Below, piece after piece: positions 28,694-43,584 of a DNA stretch of 64,000 nt. Position 1 is the stretch's first letter; each line of letters begins with the position of its first letter. Below the pieces are notes generated by a model that was given only the letters and a program-made list of their open reading frames with translations, ran no database searches and was not told the origin of the DNA. The DNA comes from Eriocheir sinensis (taxonomy: Eukaryota > Arthropoda > Malacostraca > Decapoda > Varunidae). The stretch spans positions 1 through 64,000 of the forward strand of contig NW_026110822.1 in assembly GCF_024679095.1 (NCBI RefSeq). Direction: 5' to 3'. Position numbers and translations under genes: made by a program.

Positions 28694-28810
28694 CTTCCCC
28701 TCGGCGGCAGGCTGTTCCTTCACAAGTTCCCACTCTTCATCTTCGTGCTACATTATCTTCCCACGCCTGCCGGCCACCCTTAACCTTTTCTTCCCTTGGG
28801 CGGGCAGGAT
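28694..28810 (+). other. Two degenerate copies of the exon 2 acceptor region (copy A)
   Basis: cttcccctcggcggcaggct ends its AG at 28,710, and ttcccttgggcgggcaggat ends its AG at 28,807. Both resemble the true acceptor (cttcccttggcggcag, AG at 29,000) plus the first exon bases. They look like decayed duplicates and may act as cryptic acceptors. The frames behind them do not continue as a discoidin domain. Confidence 0.4.
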
Positions 28811-29000
28811 GCTCTTTTTCTCTATCCTTGCATACCCACTTCATACACGTGACTCTACTCCGTGAGTGCTGTCCTTTAATCTTCCACCTTTGATTAGATA
28901 GTTAGTGTAGCTTGTCACAAACAGCCTCGTACGGACCAGCAGGTCTGCTGTTGCTTGTTCTTCATTTGTGTTCTTTGTGACCTTCTTCCCTTGGCGGCAG

Positions 29001-29200
29001 GCTGCTCCTCGCCGCTCGGCCTCACTACCGGCGACGTCCTGGACTGGCAGATCTCCGCCTCGTCGCTCTACCCGGCGACGTGGGACGCGGGCTGCCAGGT
29101 CAAGTACGCCCGCCTGCACCAGCCCAATGGCCGGGCGTGGTGTGCCGGCAGGAGGGCCGCCGGCGAGTGGGTCCTCGTGGATCTCGGTGTGCCGGCCAAG
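29001..29200 (+). CDS. Exon 2 (copy A) of discoidin-domain protein: F5/8 type C domain, first part
   Basis: A pyrimidine tract and AG ending at 29,000 precede the exon, and a consensus donor gtaaga follows at 29,201. The exon enters in phase 1, so its first two bases complete a Gly codon with exon 1, and it leaves in phase 0. It encodes GCSSPLGLTTGDVLDWQISA, then SSLYPATWDAGCQVKYARLH, then a region with PNGRAWCAGR and GEWVLVDLGVPAK. The order Cys near the domain start, I-x-A-S-S, A-W-C, and W-V-x-V-D-L-G is the signature of the F5/8 type C fold. Such domains are extracellular and bind lipid, carbohydrate or collagen. The frame is intact in both copies. I cannot name the orthologue. Confidence 0.85.
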
Positions 29201-29226
29201 GTAAGAATTATTAGATTGACCCTTGA

Positions 29227-29405
29227 CCCGGTAGCAGCGACGGGCCAAATTTGTGCCATGATATAAACCCCTAAAAATAGATGATACGTAAACTGATCAC
29301 AAATGCTTTGATATATATTATGAAATGATTTGTGTGAGTGATGATTTTTCTCATTTTTCTCGCTTAGAGGGACCATTAAGAAACATGATCCCCGCTGCTA
29401 CCGGG
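29227..29405 (+). mobile_element. piggyBac-like MITE (copy A), 179 bp, just after exon 2 donor
   Basis: Termini are cccggtagcagcg and cgctgctaccggg. The flanking 4-bp direct repeat is TTGA (29,223-29,226 and 29,406-29,409), not TTAA. It starts 26 bp downstream of the exon 2 splice site, yet the donor consensus is intact. Confidence 0.75.
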
Positions 29406-29484
29406 TTGAGAGCAAATCCATACCCTCCCGCGTGTGCACTAGTGTCCTACAACCTGATGTGCCGCAGTTAAATATATTTTTTTT

Positions 29485-29760
29485 ATCTCTATTACCATTC
29501 TTGTTTTCGTTCACAGTATCAATAGCGTTTTACATTATTGCATCTATAGCAGGTATCGTAAACATAATTTTAGTTGGGTGCAGGTCTATTAAACTGTATC
29601 ATGAAAGGCTGTCATTATATTTCATCTCTATTACCATTCTTGTTTTCGTTCACAGTATCAATAGCGTAGTACATTATTGCATCTATAGCAGGTATCGTAA
29701 ACTTAGTTGGGTGCAGGTCTATTAAAGTGTATCATGAAAAGCTGTCATTGTTCTTTATTC
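29485..29760. repeat. ~139-bp tandem duplication (copy A)
   Basis: tctctattaccattcttgtt, atagcaggtatcgtaaac and ggtgcaggtctattaaa recur about 139 bp apart. The same duplication is in copy B at about 48,706-48,980. Confidence 0.8.
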
Positions 29761-30661
29761 AAATTTCCAGGTATAATAAACGAACCGGGCCGAAATATTT
29801 AATGCGCACGCTTGTATACCTGAATGGCGTCACTTATCCACTGAGATATAGAAACTGCAATAATAAATGTCGGCCCAGGTGGGTTAAGCTTTTTGATTTA
29901 TTGCCTCCTCTAGATCGTTTGTGGGTAGCAGTTGCCTCTTTCGCGGCGTCCAGGTGGTCATGTTTTTGAGGAGAAACTGTAACCTTGCCGAGTCACCTGC
30001 CGTAAAGGGGAACAAAAAAGCGTCGTCTCTGTTAACCGTGGTCAAGGATTACATGGTGCTGCTATGAGTCAGCAGAAAGCTTGCCTCGTGTACACGCTTG
30101 TCTCGCTTCCCACTCGGCGGCCGCGAACACCAGAAGCCACTCGACGAGGGGCTGGGCGTCCGCTTCCAATTTGTGTTGGGAAAAAAAAAAAAGATCGGGC
30201 TTCAAAATTTACTAATGTTTCTCAGATACGCTTGCTGCTTTCTAGTTCTGACGCCTGCAGTGTTAGCTCTTTCTGCGCTGGCTTTGTCGCTGGGCAGAGA
30301 AATGTTGCTTGCCTGTGGCTGCATATTATCTAAACTGATAGCCATAAGTATCCTCAAACTCGAATACCCCCAAAATTTCAGCAACTCTAACTTTTCTAAA
30401 TTGTTTAAACCCACACGACGTTAAATGACTTTTAGGAATATTATATTGTTCAAAGACCGCTGAAAATTTACGCAACTTTAATGAAGCAATATTTTTAGCA
30501 GTTTCTCTGATCGTCATATACTGCTGTCTTGAAATGTTTCAGGTAGGACAGAGTTTCACTTTCGTTCATTTTTCCTTTCCCTTTTTCAGTGTCGCATCGA
30601 AATGTATCCTTGTTCAGTTTGACCATGGCTGCCACTGAGTCTGTTCTTCCACTCTCTGTAG
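29761..30661. other. Intron 2 remainder (copy A), no exon recognised
   Basis: Short open frames on both strands, none recognisable. A polypyrimidine stretch with ctctctgtag at the end forms the exon 3 acceptor. Confidence 0.6.
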
Positions 30662-30784
30662 GTGACCGGCCTCCTAACGCAGGGCAAAGGGGACGACGAG
30701 GAGTGGGTGACGTCCTTCGAGCTTTCCTACTCCCTAGACGCCTACCACTGGCACTTCGCTCGAGACATCTACAACAACAAAAAG
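30662..30784 (+). CDS. Exon 3 (copy A) of discoidin-domain protein: F5/8 type C domain, middle part
   Basis: The acceptor ctctctgtag ends at 30,661 and the donor gtaagt starts at 30,785. The 123-bp exon is phase 0 at both ends and encodes 41 residues: VTGLLTQGKGDDEEWVTSFE, then LSYSLDAYHWHFARDIYNNK and a final Lys. V-T-G-x-x-T-Q-G, W-V-T-S-F and the x-L-S-Y-S strand are classic F5/8 type C elements that follow directly on exon 2. With exon 2 about 107 residues of a domain normally near 150 are present. The last strands and closing Cys should be in exon 4, which I cannot find in either copy or downstream. Confidence 0.85.
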
Positions 30785-31044
30785 GTAAGTATGTATTCGC
30801 TCATAGTTGGGTTGGTGTGCGTTGTTTGGTATGTGGCGTCACTGAGCAGCCTCCCCTGACCCGCAGCCATTCGTCCGAGACAAGAACACAGACTGACGCA
30901 CCCCAAGGATACTGTTCTGGCGAGGGGGGAATGTTGTCATGCCTGGCTGCTCATGGGCCGCCGCGTACAGCACATGGGCCGGCCCTGAGCCAGGCTAGAT
31001 GTAGATTTGGTAATCTTTTGCGACAATGTCCGTCCGTGCGGGCG

Positions 31045-31099
<55 letters not shown>

Positions 31100-32880
31100 C
31101 GTGGTGGTGGTTGTGGTGGTGGTGGTGGTGCTCATGTTGAGTGCGAGGCGGGGGGAGCGGTCGGGCTCTTGCTTCGACCAACCTTTGCTGGTGCCGCATG
31201 GGGGAAAGCTTGGTCCCTGAGCAGCAAAGTGTCTAAAGGCCCATTTTGCAGCCATAGATGTAATCTCCTCAGGCGGACAGGTCAGGCCTTGAACTTAGCA
31301 TGGTGTCCCTCTTCAGAGCTTGGTTTCTGGCACCCAGTTTTCACCAGCCTTCCAGGGCCTTACGCCACGTATGGGCATACGGGTATATACAGTACCTGCA
31401 TATACCCGTATATCTGACGACATAAGTGCAGTTGAAGCACCGCAGAGGCTCCGGGTTAGTCTCCTGACGGAGAATGTACTTTAAAAGCCTAAGTCAAAGG
31501 ACTATGGGAGGGAATCTCCAGCTGGAACGTCACCTCCGCCTGCCGCATTGGCTCTGAGTGACATTGACCTGCCTTGTACGTACACCTCAGTGCGAGGCTG
31601 ACGAACGGGTCCTCCAAGATGGGGTCAAGGGACTGGTGCCGGGATACCGTAAAACTACGTCCCTAGACCTGCCCTCCTCCTCATAAGGGTTGATGGCCAA
31701 CTGATTCTCCCTCGCCAAACGAGCGAGGGAGAAGGCGGTCTCCTCGTCAAGGGTTTTGATAAGACCGAACCAAATTGCTTCTGCATCCTGATCTGTGAAT
31801 GTTTGAACATTCCCTCTTCAGCCTTCGATGCTGTCATCGTAGCGGTAGCAGACTATCTGATAGACCCAGTAATCGGATGCAGGTCCTGGCGGCAAAGCGC
31901 GGTGGTGTCCCTCTCGAGGCGGGTTCAGTCCTCTTATTTTTCGACAAGAGGGAATATGTTGATGTGCATACATGGGCGCGGGCCACGGAGCGGCAGGAAA
32001 GGGGAGGGATTGTGTCCGCGCTTTATCGTGTTTTATCTGTTACCTCTTACCTATCTTGCTATTAAAATAACCACTCAACTCTAACGACTCGCTGGAAATG
32101 ATGATCTTCTTGATTAGTAACGGTAAGATACATCACGCTGGCAGGGATGGGCATTGTATTCATACCTCTTCTGTTCCTAAATTATCGTATGAAATGAACG
32201 TTGCTAACTGTAAATATCGCCTGTCCGATTTCATAATACATGTTATGGTGTAGAATTTACTTTCTTAGGTGGCTGCAGGTAGGTGAACGAGAGTTACTTT
32301 TGCAGGGACGTCTGGTCATTCGGCCTCTAGCGAGATAGGTGGGTGGGGCACCTCTGCACCTTTTTTGCCTTTCCTGTTTTGTTGGCGGCAGTTATCTGTG
32401 TGTTGATGCTCAATGGTTCCTCTTCTTGGCCGTGGTATTTGTTATGTTGGCGGCAGTTATCAGTGTTGAAGCTCAATGGTTCCTCTTCTTGGCCGTGGTA
32501 TTTGTTTTGTTGGCGGCAGTTATCTGTGTGTTCAAGCTCAATGGTTCCTCTTCTTGGCCGTGGTATTTGCTCTGGGGCCTCCAGCAGGATGGGTCAAGTG
32601 GCGCCTCTCCCGCAACTTGCTGTAGGCGACCCTGGAGTGACTTTGATTTGTATGATGCACCGCGTAATGATAATCTTAAGAATTAAATTGCTTTCAAGAT
32701 TCATCCGATTAGCTCCTACATGAAGCAGTTGATGTATAGAAGCTCCAAAAACGACTTGCTTAGCGCGAAGGATCTCGGTCGTGTACAAATTGCTCGTCTC
32801 GATGCAACTCATTAATTTAATAAGATCTCAGTCAACCACGTATTTAGCTCCTAATCGATGCTCAGTCAGTCATCCAGTGC

Positions 32881-32969
<89 letters not shown>

Positions 32970-33921
32970 ATGAGTTATTAGTTTTATATTACAAAATAAG
33001 CAAAAAAAATTTTTTTTTCTCGTAATCAAGTTTTTTTTCAAGCACAGATGCACTATTTTCAAGGTAGGAGTTTCATCTGTACAAATAGTTTTCCCATTAC
33101 TGATATAATTCCCTGAAGAAGCCGTGGTATTGCGACACGGATGGCACAAGCGAATTGGAAGATTTGGCAAATGTTCAATACCATTCACTGTCCCTGGTAG
33201 CCGTGGCAGCACATTTTGACTAACTGTAACACTTCGTGAAGACTTAGAAAATGTTTTAAAAATAGATGTAATTGAAGTGTTATGCATCAGTTCCAGGGTC
33301 GCCTCTCATTTTCCGTGGTGGAGTCTGTGCAGCGGGGGAAGGGTAACGAGAATAAACATACTGTTACTTATATTCTTGTCCTCCACACTTCTAGGATATT
33401 ATAAAGAAAAAATTAAGTATCGAAATCAATGTATGACTCCACTTTTGCTGCTACTGCCATAAGAGGGAACATTAAGGTTTGTTAGCTCGGTAGAAGGTCC
33501 AAGCCTCAGTGAAGGTCAGGACAGGGAGAGGCAGGTAGCGAGGCGTGTTAAATTGCGGCCTGTCATCCACGGCTATAGCTCCTCCGTCTCCTAAATGGTG
33601 TTGGCGTGACTTGCGTCACAACCCCTTAACATCCGGGCTCCAGGACCTCGTTTTTTGCAGGGTTCACCAGAAACTTACATCGGCCACTGCGCTCATATAT
33701 ACTTCTCAAATAATTACATCCTGAGTAATCCAATAAGCGGAAACACGTAGTGCCAGTAGTACAGTCCAATACACAAGTTTGTAAGCTCCCCAACCAAACA
33801 CAAAATGCTGTAAAAGTTCCCTGTAGTATATAGTGTTTGGCGTTGATACTAAGGAAGGAGACTTTAGAAAACCACACATCAGGAAATCTCATTATTAGTA
33901 TTTGGTATTGAGTAGAAATAA
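30785..33921. other. Intron 3 or 3' end of copy A, no exon recognised
   Basis: Holds (CA)n at 31,049-31,094, two hairpin-forming inverted repeats (31,377-31,411 and 31,705-31,733), a 72-74-bp tandem triplication at about 32,378-32,575 and (GT)n at 32,881-32,967. Nothing looks like the missing end of the discoidin domain. Confidence 0.5.
32378..32575. repeat. ~72-bp tandem repeat, three copies (copy A)
   Basis: ttggcggcagttatctgtgt, ctcaatggttcctcttcttg and gccgtggtattt recur three times. Copy B has the same triplet at about 51,605-51,795. The frames across it are hydrophobic, but I see no reason to call a gene. Confidence 0.8.
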
Positions 33922-34291
33922 CGTAAAAGTAGCTACGTAGTGATTGTAAGGCTGGTTTATATGTCTATAATGCTCTCTCTCTCTCTCACACACCTTCTCC
34001 ACGCTGGGCTTAGTGAACGCAAGGAGGAACGGCTTGCAATTTCCTTCCTAAATCTGTCAATGGCGAGCGCGAGATATTCATTCACTTCCTCTGTTGTGTT
34101 CTTGCTGCTTTGGGAGTCGCTGAGACCCAACCTGCGAAGGGGAAGGTGAAGTATTGCATGGGAGGGCGAGGCTGTCATCGGGGAGCTCCGGGCTAAGGAT
34201 ACACGGGCACCTGATAGAAAGGGGGAAGGTGAAGTATTGCATGGGAGGGCGAGGCCGTCATCGGGGAGTTCCGGGCTAAGGACACACGGGC

Positions 34292-37220
<2,929 letters not shown>

Positions 37221-37534
37221 GAGCCAAGATGGCGGCGAGCCCTTGCCGTGGTGCAGGGCGTGGCGTCCAAGGGGTACTGGCTGCTCCTGCTGCTTCTGTT
37301 GCTGCTGCTGCCGCCACCACAGGCCGCCGCCGCCGGGCCCCCCGCGGAGAGCCAAGGTGAGTCTCCGCCCGTCACGCCAGAGGAGGTGCCGGCCGTGGAA
37401 GTCTTGGGGCAGGAGGAGTATAGTTACAATACCAGCAGCGTCCAGGGCGACTCTCCGCCCTGCCTGACGACGCCGACGATTTCCTTCCGCCCATCATATC
37501 AACGGAGGCGCCTTGGAGAACCCGAGTCCGCCAG
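37221..37534 (+). CDS. Exon 1 (copy B) of discoidin-domain protein, frame broken near the end
   Basis: Same acceptor (AG at 37,220) and donor (gtgagg at 37,535) as copy A. Here the signal segment and the acidic linker stay in one frame (ending AAAAGPPAES, then QGESPPVTPEEVPAVEVLGQ) up to about 37,458. A 1-bp loss there (ccgctcctg in A, ccgccctg here) and another near 37,512 throw the last part out of frame. Copy A is intact at those places, while copy B is intact where copy A is broken. Both exons are 314 bp; adding the bases each lacks gives 316 bp in both, exactly the phase needed to join exon 2. Confidence 0.6.
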
Positions 37535-37649
37535 GTGAGGTGCGGCTGCCTGGCCCGCCCGCTGCTGCCTGCTGTCTCGCCGCACGGCCTCCACTAACAC
37601 CTGACTCGGGCGGCGCTGGGGATGCGGGTGGTGGTTGTATTAATGGTTG

Positions 37650-37681
<32 letters not shown>

Positions 37682-38826
37682 GTAGGTGGTAATATATAGT
37701 GCTGGTAATGGTATTGTGTTTGGTACTAATATTGGTAATGATATTCCTGTTGATATCAGTGGTGTTGATAGTGGTAAGATTAATATTGTCATTGGTATTG
37801 GAATTTAATGGTTTACGGAGGTAGTGATGATAGTGATGGTGGAAGTATTTTGTGTGATAGTTGGTGGTGGTGGTCATGTTGCCGCTACTGCTTGTGGTGG
37901 GGGCGGGTGACAGGGCTGTTGCTAAACTATAAAGGAATAGATAAAATATTCTTAATTCTTTTGAATGGCAACTATTCGCAAATAAATCTTGATAAGTAAG
38001 AAAATAGCCGTGTTCAAGTTTTATTTCATGCACAATGCGTGGATAACATGCCTTGGGTTCTTTATACATTAGTTATTTCCCAGTGTGTCGCGTAGGTACT
38101 CTTTCCCTCCATATCTGTTCCCTTTATCCCGTGTCCGTCCATTGCGATTTCTTAATTTTAGTTGCCTTTCTGCCTACTACACCCCTGGATTGTTACTAAT
38201 GAGACCAGAAGACATCCAATTCCTACTTGCTCTATTATTATTATTATTATTATTACTATTATCATCATCATCGTATATAGTAGTAGTATTTCAAGTATGC
38301 CTATGCCTCTCCATATTGTACTCAGTCTTTCATCGTTAAATACAAAGTTCTCATTTACTACTCAACGGCAGGTTTTATAGTTTTTCACCTTCTTTGAATT
38401 CCACATATAGTACTTTACACCCAATTACTTTTTTTGCTTTGCACATTTGCGTCATATTATTACTAACAGTGGACATCAGATTGTTGGATCATTATTACAG
38501 TAAATATGAGATATATGGATAATTTTTAGAGGTGTTCATCATCAAGTAAAGTGGTTCGTGGAAAGTTGATATCATAGGAATAAGGTCTGGAAACACGTAG
38601 TTGGAACTTGGAGTATGGGCGTTGTGCTGAGTTTTTCCGTGGCTATGGTCTAAGAGTCTTGAGGAGCTGTCAAAGGGAAATCAAGAATGAGCTCGGGAGG
38701 CAGCATGAGCCACGAATAGATGGCGTCACTATAAACACTTGCCTGCGCCACGGTGGGCCCCCAAAGAAAGCCTACCGGCACCATAGGCCAAGATGTAAAA
38801 AAATATATAAATAAAGGTAGTAGCAA

Positions 38827-38868
<42 letters not shown>

Positions 38869-39481
38869 CAGTAGTAGTAGTAGTAGCAGTAGTAGTAGTA
38901 GTAGTAGTTTTCTTGTACTGTTTTCCAATGTATTTAAAAAGGTGTAATGTACAATATGACCGTAACTGGTGAGTAAAGGAACGCGTGCCGTAAAAAGGGT
39001 TGCCCTTAACGTCTAAATTTGCATTCCCTGGAAAGGCGGACGTTGCGAGTAGACTTCATTAAAGTTTATAGATGGGTGACGGCCTTTGATGAGGGTCTGC
39101 TCGTAAAAGGGCATGCACTCTTAGCCATGGGTCGTTAGATCAATATAGATTTGTTAAACATGCAGGCAGGAATTGGTTTGCTAATAGAATGGTAGTCGAA
39201 TGGAAGAGGCTTGGCAGTCGTGCATGTGGTGAATTTCACTGTGATAGGCACACTATTATTAATAGGTAAGGTAAATTCATTAATAGGATAATAGTTTTAT
39301 TGTAAAGGTTTTCATTGATAAGATAAGAAATACAGCTGGAGCTCCTCCCCTGAAGGTGTAATAAGAGCGACGGTCACTGAAGGGTGTCTGCTCCCGGGAG
39401 TGTGGCTCACGATGTGGCTCGCGCCTGCGCCGGGGGTCACTGGTGAGTGTGTTACCAGGCTGCTTAGTGAAGCATGACAAT
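37535..39481. other. Intron 1, 5' part (copy B)
   Basis: GTT/GGT-rich tract, TTA/ATC tract, SINE-like element (38,717-38,815) and (AGT)n (38,818-38,908). No exon recognised. Confidence 0.6.
38717..38815 (+). mobile_element. SINE-like element with A-rich tail (copy B)
   Basis: Counterpart of 19,715-19,813, nearly identical. Confidence 0.55.
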
Positions 39482-41039
39482 TTACACAACGACAGCACAG
39501 ATGGCCGTGACGTCCAGGAAGGCATCAGTCTCTACGGACCAGTCATCACTGGTCATCATCTCGAAGGCTGCCCATGCATCATCAGCCTCTTCGGTGATGG
39601 CGGCCACCACCGGGCGGATGGGGGGATCATCAGCCTCTTCGGTGATGGCGGCCACCAATTCGGCGGATGCCCATGGATCATCAGCCTCATCAGACGAGTC
39701 ATCACGGGTCGTCACTTCAAAGAGTGCCCATGGATCATCAACCTCATCAGACGAGTCATCACGGGTCGTCACTTCCAAGAGTGCCCATGGATCATCAGCC
39801 TCATCGGTGATGGCGGTCACCACCCGGCGGATGCCCATGGATCATCAGATCATCAGTCACCACGGACCAGTCATCACGGGTCATTGCTTCAAAGGCTGCC
39901 CATGAATCATCAGCCTCGACCATAGCAGCGGAGGTCACCAATTCTGGGGGGTCCCATGAATCATCAGCCTCCACGGACCAGTCATCACGGGTCATTGCTT
40001 CAAAGGCTGCCCATGAATCATCAGCCTCGACCATAGCAGCGGAGGTCACCAAGTCTGGGCTGCCCATGAAACATCAGCCTCCACGGACCAGTCATCACGG
40101 GTCATTGCTTCAAAGGCTGCCCATGAATCATCAGCCTCGACCATAGCAGCGGAGGTCACCAAGTCTGGGGCTGCCCATGAAACATCAGCCTCCACGGACC
40201 AGTCATCACGGGTTGTCACTTCAAAGGCTGCCCATGAATCATCAGCCTCGACCATAGCAGCGGAGGTCACCAAGTCTGGGGCTGCCCATGAAACATCAGC
40301 CTCCACGGACCAGTCATCACGGGTCATTGCTTCAAAGGCTGCCCATGAATCATCAGCCTCGACCATAGCAGCGGAGGTCACCAAGTCTGGGGCTGCCCAT
40401 GAAACATCAGCCTCCACGGACCAGTCATCACGGGTTGTCACTTCAAAGGCTGCCCATGCATCAGCCTCGATCATAGCAGCGGAGGTCACCAAGTCTGGGG
40501 CTGCCCATGAAACATCAGCCTCCACGGACCAGTCATCATGGGTCGTCACTTCAAAGGCTGCCCATGCATCAGCCTCATCGGTCCTGGCCACTCCGTCAGT
40601 GGCCGCACGCGGTGCAGGGCTCACCGCCCGGACGAGCTCGCCACACCGCCTCCCGTTGCACCGGAGGCTGGTGAAGACGGGCCCGTCGTCACAGAAGAGA
40701 GAGAAGTGGAGGCCGCTGATGTTGTCCAGCAGCCAGGCCAGCGGCATGGAAGAGGTGAAGACTGGCTTCCTAAGCGAGGCACATTGCACCCTGACGGCCG
40801 CGTTGCCGTCTTTCTTGCACAGCTTCGCCAAGGGCACACGCAGCTCACCTCGGCGTGGCAGCCTTGAATCCCTGCGACGCAAGACCAGCCTTCCACGGGG
40901 AGCTTGACGGAGGCGACCGTACGCCTCTTCAGGCAGCAGGTGGAGTCCTTGCACGAGAGCTTGATGGAGTCCACCAGGAGGAGCCTCGCTCCAGGGTTAC
41001 CCACACGTTGAATTTCTGTCGAGATGCAGAGTTTCCCAT
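39482..41039 (-). CDS. Unrecognised intronless protein: MGNSAS start, Cys-rich domain, Trp-rich acidic repeats (copy B)
   Basis: Counterpart of the minus-strand frame at 20,501-22,048. The ATG at 41,039 gives MGNSASRQKFNVWVTL. A shift near 41,000 separates it from the LLLVDSIKLSCKDSTCC frame. A 1-bp loss near 40,852 interrupts the Cys-rich region where copy A is intact. From about 40,850 down to 40,046 the frame is open without a break, running from the Cys-rich region (FTSLRCNGRRCGE) through APRAATDGVARTDEADAW into seven or so 36-37-residue Trp-rich units. Copy A lacks this uninterrupted link. A further shift near 40,060 precedes the C-terminal part, which again ends DVTAICAVVV. Copy B also has a 48-bp in-frame insertion near 39,600-39,650 relative to copy A. 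Family not recognised. Confidence 0.5.
39510..40590 (-). repeat. Coding-type tandem repeat, 108/111-bp unit (copy B)
   Basis: Counterpart of 20,530-21,600. Unit order and number differ slightly from copy A, mostly by whole units or multiples of three. Confidence 0.8.
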
Positions 41040-41281
41040 CGTTGCTTCGATGTGATATAAAAAATATCCGTATATCGAGGAAATCGGTGTTAGGTAATAA
41101 AAGGAGGTGCTATGTCCATGAAGACCGACTGGCCTCCAGCAAATTCTTTCTGCTGTAATCTTGCCTAGTCGGCTAAGTAGTGCAGTTCACGCGTCGGATG
41201 GCGGGTGACAGGGCTGCAGCAACACGCTTCTTCATGTTGTTTAATAATAATTAACAAAATAAAGGAAAATTCAAATTGTCT

Positions 41282-41564
<283 letters not shown>

Positions 41565-41565
<1 letters not shown>

Positions 41566-43309
41566 CCACATCTATGTGGTGGAGACTAGTCGTGATGAGG
41601 ATAGTAGGTGTTTGGTGGTGGTGGTGGTGGTGGTATACTTAGGGAAAGGTCGTAAATTGCTGAACAGGTTTCCCCAAGGACGAAGGAGGATTTGCCGGTT
41701 TAATGGCACAAACTTAGGGATACTTTGGCTATTAGAGGAGCGTTGAGGTGCTTTTCGTCAGGCTGCTCGTGTTCCCCTTATATTGAAATGAAAATACAAT
41801 AAATAATGATGCTAGGAAAAACAAGTATCGTCCAAGGTAACGTAAAGAATAGTTTGTTTGTTTTGTATCTTGAGTATGAGTAGTGAAAGGACCGGTGTTG
41901 AGTGAGCGATATTCCGGAGCTAAAGATTAGAAGTACAGTAGATGAGGAAGCCAGAAAAACAAGAATCGTCAAAGGTAATATAAGGAATAGTTTGTCTCTT
42001 CAATCTTAAACGAGGAGTGCAAGGACTGGTGTTGATTTGCGCGATACTTCGGCGCTGAAGATTAAAAGCTTAGTCTATGATGACGGTAAGTAGATAAGGA
42101 TCATCCACAGCAACAATGAATTCAGTTTGTTATCATTTTTTTTTACAGCAGAGGAGTCAGTTCAAGGGCATAAAAAAAGTAAACAAATGTGACAAAAAGC
42201 CTGCTACTCACTGCCCGCTACTCACTACTACTATACTGTGATTGAAGAATGCTAGGACTGGTGTTGACTGGTGTGAAGTGCGTCGAAGCGTGGTAATTTA
42301 GGGTTACGTGGAGGGCAAATTTGAGTACCTGTTTTAGTTTCCCTGTAACACTCATCACTAATTTTCCTGATTTAACTTGTTGCTGATGACGAAATTGAGG
42401 AGTCTTACCTAATTAAGCATGAAATCGCATTAAAAATCTCCCGGTGAAGTGGCAACCTGTCGTCAAGCATGAGGCTCATATTACGCTAGTACAGTGTTCC
42501 CGACTAATCAAGCAAACAGGTAAGTAGCTTGAGCATAAATCTATTAAGAACGTCACATAAATATTTGGGAAGCGGCAACAAAAACTAGCCGCAAGGGTGC
42601 TCAAGAGGAGGGCGGGGAGGAGAGTGGTATGGGTGGTAAGAGAGGTAGAGTGGCTCTGAAACCCGGCAAGAACCCCAACTGAAAATGTATGTCCTGTTTA
42701 CTGATGCTCCCCACAAGGCCGGCTGCCGCACCTGAGTTATGGAACAATAATATCTGCGTCCACTCAATCACATCACACACCTGGGCTCGACAAAAAGCTC
42801 AGTTTCTGATACGACTATAATGACCAGATTTCTTTTTCTACGAACCCACAACAGACCCCTCAGCAACACTCACTGGAATGGTAAATATGTCCCCTGCTGC
42901 GATTCATTGCGGAGGATGTCGACGAAAGTATATCCAAGATGGCTAACCTCACTGCATTGCGCTAAATACTCCATCATGTGCGAATATTGCTTTCAGTTAC
43001 CTTGCATTTTATCAGTAAAGTAAATTAAGCATGGCAAGCTGAGAGCAGGACCCCGCGGCTTAACGGATCCATGGTTAGTGAACAATGTGAACGCGTCGAA
43101 ACAGCAAGCAACGGCTACTGCTGTGTCACACTTTCATCTTATAAGCAGGGATTCATGATTCATGATTCATGGCAGCACTGAAGGCAGGTGTTGCGGAATG
43201 GAAACTGGGTCATTTGGACTCTGGTGATTGGTTGCAGCTCTGCCGTGCAGCTTATTCGGACGCCTTCCACCGTTTACCATTTATTAGTAAGCTACAGTGA
43301 AAAGCCATA
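41565..43309. other. Intron 1, middle part (copy B), no exon recognised
   Basis: Counterpart of 22,569-24,304. Confidence 0.5.
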
Positions 43310-43485
43310 CTTCCGTTGTGAAGTGGTTAGCACGCATAACTACTAACTCGGTCCTGGTTTCGAATCCCGGCCCGGGAATTGGTGCTCAGTCCACCCAGCT
43401 GTCCATCCTCACATTCTGACCTGTCGATAAATGGATATCTTGGAAATCATAAGGGAAAGTCTGTGATAACTTAGATGTCACTTGC
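43310..43485 (+). mobile_element. tRNA-derived SINE (copy B)
   Basis: Counterpart of 24,305-24,480 with the same A-box-like and B-box-like sequences and SINE body. Confidence 0.65.
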
Positions 43486-43584
43486 CTTGTGTCCCAGGTT
43501 AATGAGTTGAGATGGTTGTGTTTGTGTTAGGGGTTGTTTGAGGGGTGCTGGCTGAGGTGCTTGTGGTAGGGGTTGGTGTAGTGA

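Noticed and set aside
31655..31837. Possible gag-like or retroelement coding fragment around 31,570-31,840
   Set aside because: Some frames look protein-like but no motif could be named and stops interrupt on both strands.
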